A DNA stretch of 64,000 nt from CAWCPR01 sp963797475 (GTDB lineage: Bacteria; Chloroflexota; Anaerolineae; Anaerolineales; UBA4823). The notes beneath the pieces are model-generated. The model was not told where the DNA came from. It saw only the letters and a list, made by a program, of their open reading frames with translations, and ran no database searches. This document shows positions 34,581 to 43,186 of this stretch, piece after piece. The stretch is taken from NCBI GenBank assembly GCA_963797475.1, contig CAWCPR010000001.1, positions 2,728,001 through 2,792,000 on the forward strand. The letters are read 5' to 3'. The stretch's first letter is position 1. Every line of letters starts with the position of its first letter. The position numbers were made by a program, and so were the translations under genes.

Positions 34581-35816
34581 ATGTCAAATGAACTCACCCC
34601 TCCAACCAGTATCAGCCCTTCGGAAAGCCTGACGCCTCCCGAACCCGTCAAGCCTATCCCCCAGGAACAGGCCGGCCAGATGGTGCGTTTGGATGCATCC
34701 ACCACCGGGAGCCTGGACGAAAAAGTGAAAGAATTTACCGATATTGTTATCCGTTCGGACGTGCAGAGTGATCCATTCCGGGAGCGCGTCTCAGCCATCC
34801 ACAATATGGGCAATAAAGAGATCCGCGCTTCGGCCAGCGTCTCGAACCGCATGCTCGACCGGCCGGTTAAGTCAATGGAAGGCGGGTTGTTCAACGATAC
34901 GACGCCGGTTTCGCGTTCCCTGATCGAGCTGCGAAAAACTGTAGAAGACCTGGATCCTTCCCGCCAGGGCGACCTGTTCTCCCCGCAAAAGCTCCTGGGC
35001 GTCATTCCCCTGGGCAACAAAATACGGGATTACTTCATGCGCTACCAATCATCCCAGAGCCACATCAACGCCATTATTAATGCCCTGTATAAAGGCCAGG
35101 ATGAGCTGCGCAAGGATAACGCCGCTATCGAGCAGGAGAAGGTGAACCTGTGGGAGCTGATGGGGCAGCTCCAACAGTATGTCTACGTGGGCAAAAAGAT
35201 CGACGCTGCGCTGGAAACCCGGCTGTCGGAAATCGAATCCAGCGACCCGGAAAAGGCCCGCATTGTGCGGGAAGAGATGCTGTTTTATGTGCGCCAAAAG
35301 GTCCAGGATTTACTGACCCAACTGGCGGTGGATATCCAGGGTTATCTGGCGCTGGATATGGTCCGCCGGAACAACCTGGAGCTGATCAAAGGGGTGGACC
35401 GGGCGACGACGACCACCGTTTCCGCCCTGCGCACCGCCGTGATCGTCGCTCAGGCCCTCGCCAACCAGAAGCTGGTCCTGGATCAAATCACCGCGCTGAA
35501 CACAACCACCAGCAATCTGATCGAATTGACCTCTCAACTGCTCAGAAAGCAGACGGTGGATATCCACCAGCAGGCTGCCAGCGCCACGATCAATATCGAA
35601 CAGCTCCAGCGGGCTTTTGACAATATCTACGCCTCGATGGATATGATCTCGCAGTTCAAGACCGAGGCCCTGGTGAGCATGCGCCAGACGGTCGATGCCC
35701 TTTCAGCCGAGGTCGAAAAGGCCCAGAGCTACCTGGACCGTGTGCGGGCGGAAGATGCAGCCCGCGCCGCGGGCGATATTGACCTGTCGGCTCCAGATAA
35801 TGAGATTCATATATAG
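34581..35816 (+). CDS. TelA-family (toxic anion resistance) protein
   Basis: The product has 411 residues, mostly helical coiled-coil. Motifs of the family are ALYKGQDELRKDNAAIEQEKVNLWELMGQLQQYVYVG, MVRRNNLELIKGVDRATTTTVSALRTAVIVAQAL and LVLDQITALNTTTSNLIELTSQLL. TelA proteins are cytoplasmic. They are linked to tellurite resistance by name, but the activity is unresolved. In Bacillus subtilis the relative yaaN is next to xpaC, and the same partner occurs here two genes downstream. AAGGAGCAACC precedes the ATG. Confidence 0.9.
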   Translation: MSNELTPPTSISPSESLTPPEPVKPIPQEQAGQMVRLDASTTGSLDEKVKEFTDIVIRSDVQSDPFRERVSAIHNMGNKEIRASASVSNRMLDRPVKSMEGGLFNDTTPVSRSLIELRKTVEDLDPSRQGDLFSPQKLLGVIPLGNKIRDYFMRYQSSQSHINAIINALYKGQDELRKDNAAIEQEKVNLWELMGQLQQYVYVGKKIDAALETRLSEIESSDPEKARIVREEMLFYVRQKVQDLLTQLAVDIQGYLALDMVRRNNLELIKGVDRATTTTVSALRTAVIVAQALANQKLVLDQITALNTTTSNLIELTSQLLRKQTVDIHQQAASATINIEQLQRAFDNIYASMDMISQFKTEALVSMRQTVDALSAEVEKAQSYLDRVRAEDAARAAGDIDLSAPDNEIHI

Positions 35817-35906
35817 CAGGGGCGGGCCTAGACTTCCGGATGATGGTGTTCCGGAAAATTCTGGACCCACCCTGCATGGAATTTGATCGGTTGTAGAGAG
35901 AATAAT

Positions 35907-37484
35907 ATGTTCAAAAGACGTTTTATCCCGGTTGCCTTCCTGGCCATCCTCTTTCTGGGTGTGCAGCTTGCCTGCGGACTGGCTCCCGGGGGCAACAAGG
36001 CCAGCGTATTGACTGTCCTGGCTGGCTCGGAGCTCAAGGACCTGGAGCCTCTGTTTGGGGATATCCGCCGGAATACCGGGGTCGAGCTGCAGATGACCTA
36101 TACCGGCACGCTGGATGGGACCGAGAGGCTGATTGATGGCGAGCAGACGGACCTGGCCTGGTTTTCGCATGCCAAGTATCTCAACCTGATCCAGGAGGCC
36201 AAAAGCCGGGTCCTGGCCCAGGAAAAGATCATGCTCTCTCCGGTCGTCCTGGGCGTAAAGCAAAGCAAGGCGGAAGCCTGGGGCTGGGTGGATAACCCCA
36301 ACCTGACCTGGAAAGAAATCGTCGAGAAAGCCGGCAGCGGCGAGCTGCATTACGCCATGACTAACCCGGCCTCTTCGAACTCAGGTTTTACCGCCCTGGT
36401 CGGGGCGGCAGCCGCCCTCTCTGGCAGCGGGGACGCGCTCCAGGCGGCCGATATCGATAAGGTCAACGACCAGCTCAGTGAGTTCTTCAAAGGCCAGGCG
36501 CTGACCGCCGGGAGCTCTGGCTGGCTGGCTGACCAATACGTGCTCGAGCAGGATCACCTGGACGGTATCATCAACTACGAATCCGTCCTGTTGGCGCTCA
36601 ATAAAAGCGGGAAGCTGCATGAGTCGCTCTACCTGATCTATCCTAAGGAAGGTATACTGACCGCTGACTACCCGCTGCTCCTTATTAATGAAGACAAGAG
36701 GGATGCATACAACCGGCTGGTCGAATATCTGCGCACACCGGAGTTCCAAAAAAAGATGATGGAGCTGACCCTGCGCCGCCCAGTTATCCCCGATGTGCCT
36801 CTTAGCTCCGATTTTCCCGACCGGCTTCTGGTCGAGCTGCCATTCCCCAACAATCGCGAAGTGGTTGATAAGCTGTTGTTCGCCTACCTGGACAAGCAGA
36901 GCGTTCCGCCGCATGCCTTCTTCGTTCTGGACGTCAGCGGGTCGATGGAAGGCGAGCGGCTGGACAGCTTGATAGATGCCATGAACCGCCTCACCGGAAC
37001 CGACACCAGCCTGACCGGTCAGTTCGCTCGCTTCCGTGACCGGGAACGGGTGACGATCCTGACTTTCAACGATCAAATCCAGGACCAGCAGGATTTCGAG
37101 GTCACTCTCAGCCAGCCGGAAAGCATCCGGGCGATCCGGGATTTCGTCAATTCACTTTACGCAGATGGGAAGACGGCCATCTTTTCGACCTTGAAGGAGG
37201 CTTACACCCTGGCGATCCAGGCCCGCCAGCAGGACCCGAACCGTTATTACTCGATCGTCCTGATGAGCGACGGGGAGAACACGGCCGGGGAGTCGCTGCG
37301 AGATTTCACTTCTTTCTATAAATCGTCTCCGCAAGCCGTGAACATCAAGACCTTTGTTATCTTGTTTGGCGAGGCGGATGTGAAGGACATGCAGTCGATT
37401 GCCGACCTGACGGGCGGCCGGCTGTTCGACGCTCGTTCTACGCCGCTGAATGAGATTTTCAAAGAAATTCGCGGTTACCAGTAA
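35907..37484 (+). CDS. lipoprotein fusing a solute-binding domain to a vWA domain
   Basis: The product has 525 residues. The signal ends in a lipobox-like VQLAC (Cys about 23). Residues 30-320 form a type-2 binding-protein fold (LTVLAGSELKDLEPLFGDI; AWFSHAKYLNLIQ; NPASSNSGFTALVGAAAAL). A vWA domain follows with a complete MIDAS, DVSGSMEGE at 342-350, and later DGKTAIFSTL (Thr) and VLMSDGENT (Asp). Anchored outside, it could bind a ligand and a metal-dependent partner. ATG 35907 follows AGAGAG; the gap to telA is 90 bases. Confidence 0.87.
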   Translation: MFKRRFIPVAFLAILFLGVQLACGLAPGGNKASVLTVLAGSELKDLEPLFGDIRRNTGVELQMTYTGTLDGTERLIDGEQTDLAWFSHAKYLNLIQEAKSRVLAQEKIMLSPVVLGVKQSKAEAWGWVDNPNLTWKEIVEKAGSGELHYAMTNPASSNSGFTALVGAAAALSGSGDALQAADIDKVNDQLSEFFKGQALTAGSSGWLADQYVLEQDHLDGIINYESVLLALNKSGKLHESLYLIYPKEGILTADYPLLLINEDKRDAYNRLVEYLRTPEFQKKMMELTLRRPVIPDVPLSSDFPDRLLVELPFPNNREVVDKLLFAYLDKQSVPPHAFFVLDVSGSMEGERLDSLIDAMNRLTGTDTSLTGQFARFRDRERVTILTFNDQIQDQQDFEVTLSQPESIRAIRDFVNSLYADGKTAIFSTLKEAYTLAIQARQQDPNRYYSIVLMSDGENTAGESLRDFTSFYKSSPQAVNIKTFVILFGEADVKDMQSIADLTGGRLFDARSTPLNEIFKEIRGYQ

Positions 37485-37531
37485 GATCATCGACAACAGG
37501 CGCCGCGCGGCGTGAAATTTACCAAGGGATT

Positions 37532-38164
37532 ATGGATTCTAGAAGGCGGCTTCTACTTTTTATCTACAGCACCCCCAACATTGTGGGCGCCTTGCTCGGA
37601 TTGTTTGGACTCGCTCTGTACTTCATGGGGGTGATCGACAACTTCTGGATTTTAATTGTGATCGGCTTGTATATCATCGGCGTATTGGCGACTCCGAAAA
37701 GCCCGGTTTACGATCTACAAATCCAGAACCAGCTTTCGGTCGACGAGATCCGCAGCGAATTGGAGGCGCTCACTCGCAAGATCCGCGGAAAAGCGCCTAA
37801 AGAGATCCTGGCAAAGGTCGAGAGCATCAAGGGCTCCATCCTGGAGGTGCTTCCCCAACTGGTCGACATGAGCAGCAGCGACCAGAATATTTTCGTGATT
37901 CGCCAGACGGCCCTGGACTACCTGCCACAAACACTGGAAAACTACTTGAATCTCCCCAAGGCTTATGCCAACGTGCACCCAATCAAGGACGGCAAGACCG
38001 CCCGGCAGTTGCTGGTGGAGCAGTTGGATATCCTTGACCGGGAGATGAAAGAGATCGTTCAGGATATTTACAAATCCGACGAGCAACGCCTGGTGGCGCA
38101 TGGCCGCTTCCTGCAAGATAAATTTGGGCAGAGCGGCCTGTTGATTGGCCGGCCTGAGAGTTAA
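37532..38164 (+). CDS. XpaC-like protein
   Basis: The product has 210 residues. Two N-terminal hydrophobic segments (IVGALLGLFGLALYFMGV, FWILIVIGLYIIGVLA) are followed by a cytoplasmic helical region containing IRSELEALTRKIRGKAPKEIL and LLVEQLDILDREMKEIVQDIYKSDEQRLVAHGRFLQDKF. The plan (TM hairpin plus helical tail) and the pairing with TelA match the XpaC (5-bromo-4-chloroindolyl phosphate hydrolysis) family. The enzymatic activity implied by that name is doubtful. AAGGGA lies upstream of the ATG. Confidence 0.75.
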   Translation: MDSRRRLLLFIYSTPNIVGALLGLFGLALYFMGVIDNFWILIVIGLYIIGVLATPKSPVYDLQIQNQLSVDEIRSELEALTRKIRGKAPKEILAKVESIKGSILEVLPQLVDMSSSDQNIFVIRQTALDYLPQTLENYLNLPKAYANVHPIKDGKTARQLLVEQLDILDREMKEIVQDIYKSDEQRLVAHGRFLQDKFGQSGLLIGRPES

Positions 38165-38231
38165 CAGGTTGGGCGCAGTTTGTGGGGCATGCTATTAATC
38201 GACCCATCAGACCCTATACAAGAGGAAAAAT

Positions 38232-38606
38232 ATGGCGACTTTATCTAGCATCTCATTATTTCGGAACGCCGATAACGCTCAGGAATTCAAAACCGGCGAG
38301 ACGGTTTTCGAAGCCGGCGAGCAAGGCGATATCATGTATGCAGTGATCGAAGGCGAAGTAGAAGTTCTTTTGAACGGCCGGGTGATCGAGACCTGCGGGC
38401 CGGGAGGGATTGTCGGCGAGATGGCAATTATCGATTCTGGACCGCGCAGTGCGACGGTTAAGGCCAGGACGGATTGCAAACTGGTGCCCATCGACGAAAA
38501 GCGCTTCACCTTCCTGGTGCAGCAAACCCCGTTTTTCGCTATCCAGGTAATGCGGATCACAGTGGATCGCCTTCGCAATCGTCTCTCTGAGCTCGACCAC
38601 GAATGA
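38232..38606 (+). CDS. stand-alone cyclic-nucleotide-binding (CRP-fold) domain protein
   Basis: The product has 124 residues. FKTGETVFEAGEQGDIMYAVIEGEVEVLLNG, then GGIVGEMAIIDSGPRSATVKARTDC, make one cNMP-binding barrel with the phosphate cassette region (GEMAIIDSGPRSATV). There is no DNA-binding domain, so it is a sensor or partner rather than a CRP regulator. As the last gene of the operon it may report cAMP or cGMP to TelA/XpaC. GAGGAAAAAT precedes ATG 38232. Confidence 0.88.
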   Translation: MATLSSISLFRNADNAQEFKTGETVFEAGEQGDIMYAVIEGEVEVLLNGRVIETCGPGGIVGEMAIIDSGPRSATVKARTDCKLVPIDEKRFTFLVQQTPFFAIQVMRITVDRLRNRLSELDHE

Positions 38607-38639
38607 TCTGCATTTCACATACCTCTACAATCGTATAAA

Positions 38640-39680
38640 TTAAATCGAAGTCCTGCTCAACGACGTATTTTCCCGAAATTGGCGTGGCGTGACCCCTGAC
38701 CAGCGCTTGAATGCCTTGCGGAAAACGCTGGGTTCGGAAAAACCGAGCAAGTAAGTGATCGTTTCTACGGAATATCTTTCCTTAAGATATTTTTTCGCGA
38801 GTTTTTCGCGTATCTCCTGGAGCAATTCGCTGAACACGACCCCCTCCTCATTGAGATGGTTTTGCAGCGTCCGAACGCTGACGCACATCTCACTGGCAAC
38901 AATGTCGATGGAGAGAGCTTCATCGTCCAGGCGCGAGAGGATAATTTTCGACACCCGGCGAGTGTGTTCATTCTTGCGTTCCAGTTTGGCCAGGATTTCC
39001 TGGGCGTAGTTTTCGAAGTACTGTAACAGCTCCGGGTTGGGCAGCAAGATTGGCGTATGGATGATCTTCGTATCAATCGTCAGGGAGTTTTGCTTCTGCT
39101 CGAAATACACCGGGCAGCGAAATATACGTTCATATTCCACAGTCGACTCGGGTTGGGGATAAATAAATCGAACTTCGCGCGGATTGAGCTCGACCCCGGT
39201 GAGCGTCTGCATCATGCGCACGCTGCTCGAAAAAGTCGCCTCAAAACAGTGACGGGACATCAGCGGGGCTTGAGGCGGCGTCGAATAAACGATCTTGATT
39301 TTATTGATTTGAAACTCAGCCTGGGCTTCGATCAGATTGCCGATGATGCGAGAGTAACGGGCTGCTTTTTCGAAAGCCTCACCCAACGTTTTACTGTTCA
39401 TCATCATGTAGCCCAGGATGGACCAGCTTCCCGCTTCGGCAAATTCCCCCATGTGCAGACCAAAGTACGGGTCACCCGTATATTCCGCGGCTTCGTCCTG
39501 GATAAGCAAATACGTCTCGACGGGTATCCTGGCATCGGGCGATTTGACCTCCGCCGGATCGACCCCCAGCGAGCGCAGGAAGGCATCGCTGTCTACTTCT
39601 AGCGATGCCAGATAAAGGAACATCTGTGACAGGACGGTCACAGAAACGGTGATCGGTTCAAGTGAAACGTATTGATTCAT
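38640..39680 (-). CDS. AraC-family regulator with N-terminal ligand domain
   Basis: The product has 346 residues. The N-terminal 200 form the OruR/ArgR-type domain (LGVDPAEVKSPDARIPVETY; DPYFGLHMGE; SWSILGYMMMNSKTLGEAF). The C-terminal AraC helix-turn-helix pair covers about 245-340: LSIDIVASEMCVSVRTLQNHLNEEG and YLLGFSEPSVFRKAFKRWSGVTPRQFR. It is divergent from the adjacent membrane-protein gene, so it may activate it. It ends just after the cyclic-nucleotide protein, converging with that operon. Confidence 0.9.
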   Translation of the reverse strand: MNQYVSLEPITVSVTVLSQMFLYLASLEVDSDAFLRSLGVDPAEVKSPDARIPVETYLLIQDEAAEYTGDPYFGLHMGEFAEAGSWSILGYMMMNSKTLGEAFEKAARYSRIIGNLIEAQAEFQINKIKIVYSTPPQAPLMSRHCFEATFSSSVRMMQTLTGVELNPREVRFIYPQPESTVEYERIFRCPVYFEQKQNSLTIDTKIIHTPILLPNPELLQYFENYAQEILAKLERKNEHTRRVSKIILSRLDDEALSIDIVASEMCVSVRTLQNHLNEEGVVFSELLQEIREKLAKKYLKERYSVETITYLLGFSEPSVFRKAFKRWSGVTPRQFRENTSLSRTSI

Positions 39681-39803
39681 ATTGTCAATACCAACTTAAT
39701 TACACGAAAAGCCACAATAATTGCAGGGAAGATCATAGGCGATAGGGCTGACTTATTTTATCATTATCCTTGCCAAACAAGCCTCTTGAAGGGAAAAAAC
39801 GAA

Positions 39804-40565
39804 ATGTTCACTCAGACCAAAACAAAAGCCAACGAATCATACTTCGAGGTCGTGGATACTCCCTGGAGGAGCCTGCCGAGAATTGGCGGCTATGCTGCCT
39901 TGCTCCTGTTGTTCTACTCCCTGGCGACGATGATCCTCCTGGTGATGATCGGCGGCCAACCCGAAAATGCTCAGGAAGGTTTTGCCATGCTGCAAGAGAA
40001 CCGGCTGGTGGGTCTTTTGCGGCTGGATGTGCTGACCATCCTGGTCATTCCCTTGTATTACCTGCTCTTTTTGGGTATCTACGCCGGCCTGAAGAATACA
40101 AATAGCGCTTATGCCTTGATGGGCGCGGTGCTTATTTTTGCGGGCGTAACGCTCGTTCTTGCCACACCTTCAGCCCTCTCCTGGCTGGCCCTCAGCGATA
40201 AATTTGCCGCGGCGGCCACTGAAGCGGAGAAAGCCAGGTTTCTGGCTGCGGGTGAGGCCATTCTGGCTTCGGATATGTGGCATGGCTCCGGCGCTTTCAT
40301 AGGCGGCCTGCTGGTGCAAAGCGGCGCGCTGATGCTTTCGGTAGTGATGCTGTGGAGTAAAACTTTCGCCAAACCGACAGCCTACATCGGCGTCTTAACC
40401 CATGGGCTCGATTTAGCGCACATCCTGGTCGGGTTGTTCCTGCCCGCCGGGGGAGTCGCCTTGATGGTGATCGCCGGCCCACTTTACCTGGTGTGGTTTC
40501 CCCTGCTGGCACGGGATCTTTTCCGGCTCGGGCGGAATTCCGGGAAAGTGCAGGAAACACGATGA
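39804..40565 (+). CDS. DUF4386-like membrane protein, first paralogue
   Basis: The product has 253 residues and about six TM segments. Family-like stretches are RIGGYAALLLLFYSLATMILL, LVGLLRLDVLTILVIPLYYLLFLGIYAGL and LSDKFAAAATEAEKARFLAAGEAIL. A second copy of the same family lies at 42374. The function is unknown. ATG 39804 follows GAAGGG. The next gene overlaps its stop by four bases (ATGA). Confidence 0.8.
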   Translation: MFTQTKTKANESYFEVVDTPWRSLPRIGGYAALLLLFYSLATMILLVMIGGQPENAQEGFAMLQENRLVGLLRLDVLTILVIPLYYLLFLGIYAGLKNTNSAYALMGAVLIFAGVTLVLATPSALSWLALSDKFAAAATEAEKARFLAAGEAILASDMWHGSGAFIGGLLVQSGALMLSVVMLWSKTFAKPTAYIGVLTHGLDLAHILVGLFLPAGGVALMVIAGPLYLVWFPLLARDLFRLGRNSGKVQETR

Positions 40566-41371
40566 ATCGTTCCCAAACCCTGATCCCGGGCGACCTCACG
40601 CTGGCGTATGGTCTCTCCCTCGTTGCCGGCTTGCTGGTGGCTGGCGTTTCCCTGGCGGGCCTGCTATTTCAAAGAAGCATGTATCTAACGGATGAGCTTT
40701 ATAAGACATTTGTCGCCAACGATATCGTCACCCTGTTCATTGGACTTCCAATCCTGCTCGCCTCCATGTGGCTCACGCGGCGCGGCAAGCTGATCGGCCT
40801 GCTCTTTTGGCCGGGTGCGCTGCTGTATGTCCTCTATAACTACATTGCATACGTTATTGGGATTCCTTTCGGTGGAGTCACTTTCGTCTATCTTGCCCTG
40901 GTATTGCTGAGCGCCTACGTCATCTTCGATCTCCTGCATAGCATCGATAAGAAATTTGTACGGGAGCGGCTATCCGGGGTTGTGCCAGTAAAAATCTCCG
41001 GTTGGACGATGGTCCTGTTGGGCTCCCTATTCATCATGAGAACAATCGGTGTGATCGCCCCAACCATCACGAACCAAACAACGCTGCCGGCTTCTGAAAT
41101 TGGCGTGCTGGTCGCCGATCTGGTCCTCTCAGCGCTCTTGATCACTGGCGGCGCTTTGCTGCTAAGGCGGATGCCCCTCGGCTACGCCAGCGGGTTGGGG
41201 CTGCTCTTTGCAGCGAACATGTTATTCATAGCCTTAATCATATTTCTCTTGCTACAACCCGTGTTAACCGGTGCTCCTTTTGTTCTGGTCGACGTTATCG
41301 TGGTTTGCGCCATGACAGTAATCTGTTTCATCCCCTTCATCCTGTTCGCCCGCGGGGTTGTATCCAAATAA
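40562..41371 (+). CDS. polytopic membrane protein, about eight TM segments
   Basis: The product has 269 residues from ATG 40562, which overlaps the previous stop. Hydrophobic helices run almost continuously (LAYGLSLVAGLLVAGVSLAGLLF; GLLFWPGALLYVLYNYIAYVIGI; YASGLGLLFAANMLFIALIIFLLL). No catalytic motif is seen. Tight coupling to the DUF4386-like gene suggests a common membrane complex. Confidence 0.75.
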   Translation: MNRSQTLIPGDLTLAYGLSLVAGLLVAGVSLAGLLFQRSMYLTDELYKTFVANDIVTLFIGLPILLASMWLTRRGKLIGLLFWPGALLYVLYNYIAYVIGIPFGGVTFVYLALVLLSAYVIFDLLHSIDKKFVRERLSGVVPVKISGWTMVLLGSLFIMRTIGVIAPTITNQTTLPASEIGVLVADLVLSALLITGGALLLRRMPLGYASGLGLLFAANMLFIALIIFLLLQPVLTGAPFVLVDVIVVCAMTVICFIPFILFARGVVSK

Positions 41372-41409
41372 ATCACACCACCAGAACCATCGTATCCAGC
41401 CTGGGTGTC

Positions 41410-42015
41410 ATGCTCGCCTTAGCTGGGATAGATCACGGCCTTTTCGAGACCCTGCAAGGAAATACCCCCACCGGCGGTTTGATCATTCAGGCCATTGGTG
41501 CAGGAAATCGGATGTGGCTGCACGGCACCGAAGAAGCCTTTACCATCATCCCCAATTTTCTCGTCACTGGCATCCTGGCGATCACAGTCAGCCTCGCCAT
41601 TATGATCTGGTCGCTTGGTTTTGTGCAAAAGAAGCACGGCTCGTCCATTTTTATCCTGCTGTGCGTCCTGCTGTTCCTGGTAGGCGGTGGGGTTGGGCAA
41701 ATTGTGTTCTTTGTCCCAATCTGGCTCGTCTCAACTCGTATCAACAAACCGTTGGCCTGGTGGCGAAAGGTTCTCCCGGAGAACGTCCGGCAAGTCCTGG
41801 CAAAGCTATGGCCCACCTCGCTGATTGCTGGTTTGATCTGTTTCTTAATCGCGCTCGAATTGGCCGTTTTTGGGTTCGCCCCCGGTTTGAGCGACCCCGA
41901 TCTCATTCTCCACGTGTGCTGGTCGTTCCTGTTCGTGGCCTTTGGATTGTTCCTTTTCACCTTCGTCGCGGGATTTGCCCACGATATTCAGCGTGAAAGG
42001 TCAGCAGTAGGGTAG
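41410..42015 (+). CDS. polytopic membrane protein, first paralogue of the 43187 gene
   Basis: About 201 residues with four to five TM segments. GIDHGLFETLQGN, then IIPNFLVTGILAITVSLAIMIWS and ISTRINKPLAWW-like stretches, align with the gene at 43187 (GLEHGYFEILQRN; ILPNFLITGILAVILGLLILVWS). The paralogue's start would correspond to ATA at 41368, overlapping the preceding TAA; an ATG is absent there. I use ATG 41410, which loses about 14 residues of the first helix. An in-frame ATG at 41305 inside the previous gene is the alternative. Confidence 0.65.
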   Translation: MLALAGIDHGLFETLQGNTPTGGLIIQAIGAGNRMWLHGTEEAFTIIPNFLVTGILAITVSLAIMIWSLGFVQKKHGSSIFILLCVLLFLVGGGVGQIVFFVPIWLVSTRINKPLAWWRKVLPENVRQVLAKLWPTSLIAGLICFLIALELAVFGFAPGLSDPDLILHVCWSFLFVAFGLFLFTFVAGFAHDIQRERSAVG

Positions 42016-42191
42016 GAAAGCCAATGGAAAAGCCTGGATCTAAAGAATATATCCGCTTCCGTTCACACCACATAACGCATACTGTCCGCCTTGCCGGAGT
42101 GTAAAATGTCTCAATTTTTTAATGAACATCTACCCAAGGATACGAATCATGAACGACCACTCACTTGGACCCTTTAGTAAGAGGTGTTTCT

Positions 42192-42365
42192 ATGCAGACG
42201 ATCATAACTGGCGCGTTTCTTGTTTTACACGGCCTGGTTCATTTGCTTTACTTTGGACAGAGCCGCAGGCTTTTCAAGCTTCGACACCCTCTTACCTGGT
42301 CTGGTTCTCGGTGCTGGCCCGTGACCTGCTGCGCTTGGGTCGAAATAGTTGGAAGAAGAGGATAA
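42192..42365 (+). pseudogene. chimeric remnant: start of an HGLVHL-type membrane protein joined to a DUF4386 gene tail
   Basis: From ATG 42192 (AGAGGTG upstream) the frame reads MQTIITGAFLVLHGLVHLLYFGQ, the beginning of a small membrane protein, and then loses sense. In another frame the same DNA encodes YLVWFSVLARDLLRLGRNSWKK, nearly the same as the C-terminus of the gene at 39804. So two gene ends were joined out of frame. The 358-bp gap between 42015 and 42374 contains nothing else I can support. Confidence 0.65.
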
Positions 42366-42373
42366 CCCTGCAT

Positions 42374-43174
42374 ATGGCAAGAACCAATCTCGATCTAACC
42401 CAATCGACCTGGGGGCCTCTCTACAGGATTGGCGCTATTGCGGCCCTGGTCGCTGCATTCGTTTTCAGAAGAAATTTGGGGGCAGAGCTCATGGGTTTCA
42501 AGGGTTTTGGGATCTTTAGCGTGCCCGCGATGATGCCGACCCGTGCAACCGAATGGTTTGCCCTGCTTCAAAGCAACACTTTCGTCGGCCTCGCCTTGCT
42601 CAACGTCTTTGACCTGATCGAATATGCCCTGGTGGGATTGATCTTTCTGGCTACTTATGCCGCCCTGAGACGGGCCAACAGCAGCCTCATGATGGCTGCG
42701 ACCGCTGCTGGCTTGATGGGGATCGCGGTTTACTTCGCTTCCAACCAGGCTTTTGCCATGTTTTCGCTCAGCGAACGATACGCTGCGGCAGCGACAGACG
42801 CGCAGCGCCTCCTGTACCTAGCCGCTGGAGAGGCGCTGCTGGCGATCAATAACCCTGGGGCGCTCTACCAGGGTACAGGGATTTATGCCAGCCTGTTCCT
42901 GGTGCTTTTGGCCGGCCTGATCATCTCAATTGTTATGCTGCGCAGCGATGTCTTTAACAAGATAACTGCCTGGACGGGAATTTTGGCAAATGGCTTCGGG
43001 TTAGGTTATTTCGCCGTTTTAGCCTTTGCGCCAGCCCTAATAGTCCTTCCATTTGTTCTCTCTGCCCCGTTCCGGGTGACATGGTACATCCTGATTGCAT
43101 TCAAGCTCTTCGAGATAAGTAGAGCTTTATATAGGAATAAGCTGAATGAAGCTGAAGACCTCGAGATACCGTGA
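42374..43174 (+). CDS. DUF4386-like membrane protein, second paralogue
   Basis: The product has 266 residues from ATG 42374. It follows the same plan as the gene at 39804: RIGAIAALVAAFVF, FVGLALLNVFDLIEYALVGLIFLATYAALR, LSERYAAAATDAQRLLYLAAGEALL. About six to seven TM segments are present. A longer frame from 42122 includes the decayed tail of another copy and is not accepted. GAGGAT stands upstream. The function is unknown. Confidence 0.78.
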   Translation: MARTNLDLTQSTWGPLYRIGAIAALVAAFVFRRNLGAELMGFKGFGIFSVPAMMPTRATEWFALLQSNTFVGLALLNVFDLIEYALVGLIFLATYAALRRANSSLMMAATAAGLMGIAVYFASNQAFAMFSLSERYAAAATDAQRLLYLAAGEALLAINNPGALYQGTGIYASLFLVLLAGLIISIVMLRSDVFNKITAWTGILANGFGLGYFAVLAFAPALIVLPFVLSAPFRVTWYILIAFKLFEISRALYRNKLNEAEDLEIP

Positions 43175-43186
43175 GGACGTGCAGAT

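Noticed and set aside
34581..35816. Tellurite resistance operon
   Set aside because: The TelA name alone does not establish this; no TerB, TerC, TerD or TehB was recognised, and the partners point to another role.
42122..43174. 350-residue form of the second DUF4386-like protein
   Set aside because: The first 84 codons cover the chimeric scar, including a decayed tail of another copy; ATG 42374 matches the paralogue's start.
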